Below, piece after piece: positions 59,423-62,000 of a DNA stretch of 62,000 nucleotides; positions within the stretch are counted from its first letter, which is position 1; every line of letters begins with the position of its first letter. Where the stretch lies: assembly GCF_000003815.2 (NCBI RefSeq), contig NC_049981.1, positions 19,293,246-19,355,245 on the forward strand. Reading direction: 5' to 3'. Made by a program: the position numbers and the translations under genes. Under the pieces are notes generated by a model, which ran no database searches, was not told the origin of the DNA, and saw only the letters and a program-made list of their open reading frames with translations. Source of the DNA: Branchiostoma floridae. Lineage: Eukaryota; Chordata; Leptocardii; Amphioxiformes; Branchiostomatidae.

Positions 59423-61164
59423 GACCCAGGGGGGCGAAGCCCCCCGGAAGCTCTTGCATTTTAGGCTATTGAGAAGGCTTATTTCATCATTTTTTTAGGG
59501 CCATATCTACGATAATCGCAGCAGTCACTTAACTTCTCGTCAGCAGTTTGACGTAACAATATTTCGGGTCAAAGATTCACAGACAACTAAAAACTCATAC
59601 GGTCATAAACAACAAACTTTACTCAGCTCAACAGTACTTAAAAATATTGTCCTGGTTGCCATCCGAAGTTGAAGCGCTTGTTTATAGCGCTAGTATCGCT
59701 GTTAGCAGCCGTGCCACTTTTGTTGACGGTCTCCCTGCGTCGCCGCCTCGCCGTTAGAGTTTAGACGATATTCCCACGGACATGTTTCAAGAAAATACCC
59801 GGTAAAAACCGCTGTTCCGCGTCAGATTCCATTCTTTAAAACATGTGGGACTCCGTGTTACAGTCTAATAAATATTTTGTAGAAGCACCGCTGTGGGAAA
59901 GAAAGTCCAAGGAATGTAATATTACGTTGAAGTTCGCTGTAAACTTGCACACGGCACATGACTGAAACTGTAAACAACAGCCGCGTTTGATTGATAGCCG
60001 GCGGCCCTTTGATCAAATCGGAAAGGTGCCGATACTGCCCTGGCGGTTTGTGGGCGGGGCCACAAGGGGAGGCTTGTCGGCGAAACTATTAAACGCCCGG
60101 GTTTTACATACAAACTTACGATGGTTTGTATCTTGCGAATGCCGATACAAAGAGCTTCAAATTTAGAACAGGAATTTTGGGAAAGCGACCCGCTCTTGCT
60201 CCAGAATTATGTCGGAAAGAATTGATTCTATTTCCAGCGCTGAAGTAAAAATTACGCAACTATCAGTAACAGCCTATGTTGGTCAACCCAGCTCCCCAAA
60301 TAAGGGCATTCCCCGGGAACTGGCTGTTCCGGGGAGATATCCCACCCCACTGATCACTCGCAGCACACGCGCTACTCATTTTATTTTATTTTTTTGGCAC
60401 GAACGCAGGGCGGCACACGCAAAATTTAGAACAGGAAACTTTGGAACGCGACCCGTTCTTGCTCTAGAAATGTGTCAGAAATAATTGATTCTATTTTCCG
60501 TACTGAAAAAGAAAGACGCAACTGCTAGTAACAGCCTCTGTTTATCAACGCCGCTGTTCCGGCTGTTCCGGGGAGAGATCCCAGCCCGCTAATCTCGTGC
60601 GGGCAAGGGCCTCTCGCGTCTGTGTTTACATTTTCGCGCGCGGGAACGCAAGGGTGGGAGGGGCTGCGAAACAGCGGTACGGCGGGTCGGTGCTGTAAAA
60701 CACCTCTCTTCGAGCTGATAACTTCCTGAAACAGCGAAGGCGCGTGCTTGGTGCGTACTTGACAAGTACAAGAAGATTTGTACAATGACTGATGAGAGGG
60801 AAGATGGAGAATGGGTATCGGCCTCTAAAGGAATAGAAGAATGGAAGTTTGAAGGGATACCGACAATGTGTGCAAAAGCCGACCAATTGGAAAAAGCAGC
60901 AAGAGTGTTAGACATGTGTTTGGATGCACATAGAGAGAAAGGAATGAAGGAAAGCACATGAGACCATTTACCGACAACTGAAGCGGTTAGAGAGACAACA
61001 ACAACAACAGCCTATGTATTTTTACTACGATATTTTTCTTTTATTCCCCATTTTTTTGCCGCTACGCTGGATGAAAAAGCAGCGTAGCGGGCTTTTTACA
61101 GCGTCATTTTTCCAGCCCACAGCGTATCGGCCCGCTATGCTGAAAAGGCCTGGTGAGAACACTG
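59327..61164. mobile_element. 1,838-bp TIR element, hAT-like, with a provable empty site
   Basis: The ends CAGTGTTCTCACCAGG (59327-59342) and CCTGGTGAGAACACTG (61149-61164) are exact inverted repeats. GTGTA flanks both sides (59322-59326, 61165-61169). The paralogous block at 55990-56020 reads straight through as CAGTACAGTGTAGTTTAG, confirming an insertion with a 5-bp duplication. Inside are GGGGGGCGAAGCCCCCC-type hairpins near the left end and CAGCGTAGCGG/CCCGCTATGCTG near the right end. A pair of about 100-bp repeats starts at about 60157 and 60420. CAGTG ends suit hAT; a 5-bp duplication is less usual there. No transposase domain was seen. Confidence 0.85.
60785..60961 (+). CDS. Small unknown ORF (58 residues) inside the TIR element
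   Basis: ATG to TGA, starting MTDEREDGEWVSASKGIEEW and ending MKEST, acidic at first and helical later (DQLEKAARVLDMCLDAHREK). A GC-rich stretch with promoter-like composition precedes it (60540-60720). It may be a captured first exon or a decayed piece of the element's own protein. No homolog recognised. Confidence 0.35.
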   Translation: MTDEREDGEWVSASKGIEEWKFEGIPTMCAKADQLEKAARVLDMCLDAHREKGMKEST

Positions 61165-61620
61165 GTGTAGTTTAGAGTTGCAATTGTTTTCCTCATTAAA
61201 TTTGGAAGATTCCAGTTCTTAAACATTGTTGTATAATCTGTGTCATGTAATATGATCTACTTAGATGCCTAGCTTCTATAGACATACTTTGTGCTATATC
61301 TTTTGAGCTTAGTTGGTTAGGGGTCGGAGAAATGAATAGTCAGGAACATGTATGGTCCTGATTTTTAAAAGTTAAATAGATGTTGTGCTTAGGAAGAAGT
61401 GACATATGTTAGGGCCCCTAGCAACTTGTTCCTGGGGATAGCAGGCATTTTTACCTTTGTCAGGATGGTTAAGGTTATGTTTTGGGTGGGTGGGTGTGTT
61501 AACAGCATAACTGGAGAAGCCTTGGTTGGATCCTGATGATATTTGGTAGGTGGGTAGGGATCGGGGAAACGAAGGTCAAGTTCGATAATGGGGCCCTTAG
61601 TTTAGAGTTGAGTTGCATTT
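61165..61620 (+). repeat. Duplicated intron block, copy 2 (right part)
   Basis: Continues the block of 59105-59326 after the inserted element and matches about 56010-56462 (shared TGTGTCATGTAAT, CATATCTTTTGAGCTTAGTT-like and CTGGGGATAGCAGGCATTTT stretches), then runs into another AACAGCATAAC repeat copy (about 61455-61600). Beyond it, to 62000, no exon could be supported. Confidence 0.7.
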
Positions 61621-62000
61621 GTTTATCTTATTCAATGTGGAAGATTGCAGTTCTGAAACAGTCCTGTATAGTATATTGATTCTCTCAGTGGTTATTGTAA
61701 TTTAATGCTGTAGGGGCAATACTTATTGTACTGTGCCAAGCAATGTTAGGGAAATCTACTTTCTGTGGGTCTGTCTTGTTATAAAATAAAATGAAATGAG
61801 TAACGCATTTCTCTACAGACATCATTCTGCATAACAAACCTGGTTTATTTGGCAAAGGTATGTGTTCGTGGAACTCTAGTTGTGTCTGTCAATATTTACA
61901 TGGAGTTGAATAGCCTTGGAATATAGCATTCACTGTGATAATCAGGAGAATTAGATTTAGATCAAGGAGGTTGAAAAAAGGAATTCAAGGCATTTCCTTT

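Noticed and set aside
61819-61858. Possible POLB exon ending TTTGGCAAAG/GTATGT
   Set aside because: Joined in phase to the exon ending at 54779 it gives a stop after four codons, and the sequence does not resemble the next POLB segment.

Overview
This window is animal nuclear DNA. Genes are split into many short, cleanly spliced exons with GT-AG borders, and introns and spacers are full of small inverted-repeat transposons, LINE and SINE remains and simple repeats. Protein content, intron density and repeat style best fit a cephalochordate (amphioxus, Branchiostoma); the species is an inference.

Three genes can be read. (1) Plus strand, 199-23803: the 3' part of a very long coiled-coil gene, at least 42 usable exons and about 1,809 residues, with the 5' end outside the window. 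Its tail has a GSGIV...ILE.EK.RL block like that of the mitotic kinesin CENP-E and ends in a CaaX box, CKVS, so I call it CENPE-like. (2) Minus strand, 46718-34164 (3' end not found): a secreted or surface protein with a signal peptide and three immunoglobulin domains, of the IgLON/lachesin type. (3) Plus strand, 49827-54779 and beyond: the first 141 residues of DNA polymerase beta (POLB), covering the lyase domain and the next helix-hairpin-helix; the polymerase exons lie past the right edge.

Layout: CENPE-like gene 199-23803, with a LINE fragment at about 7.6-8.8 kb and a block of duplicated exons at 16.2-20.3 kb; convergent spacer 23.8-34.1 kb with two assembly gaps; Ig gene 34.2-46.7 kb with a 10.6 kb intron full of MITEs; head-to-head spacer 46.7-49.8 kb, half filled by a 1.37 kb transposon; POLB from 49.8 kb, whose introns hold two more hairpin-rich elements and, from 54.8 kb on, duplicated repeat blocks and a 1.84 kb inserted element. 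The three genes share no pathway: kinetochore transport, cell adhesion and base-excision repair.

The most unusual signals are: (a) three neighbouring non-autonomous elements (47035-48405, 50455-51462, 53151-54124) with unrelated sequences but the same design of short perfect or near-perfect palindromes repeated near inverted ends, two of them with perfect target-site duplications; (b) two genes in which the exon end plus its 5' splice site has been copied in tandem into the intron, making rows of decoy donors; (c) a three-exon cassette of the CENPE-like gene repeated four times, one copy having lost an exon and carrying another that is dying by frameshift and loss of its acceptor tract; and (d) roughly 31-35 bp palindromes flanked by short direct repeats at two distant sites.
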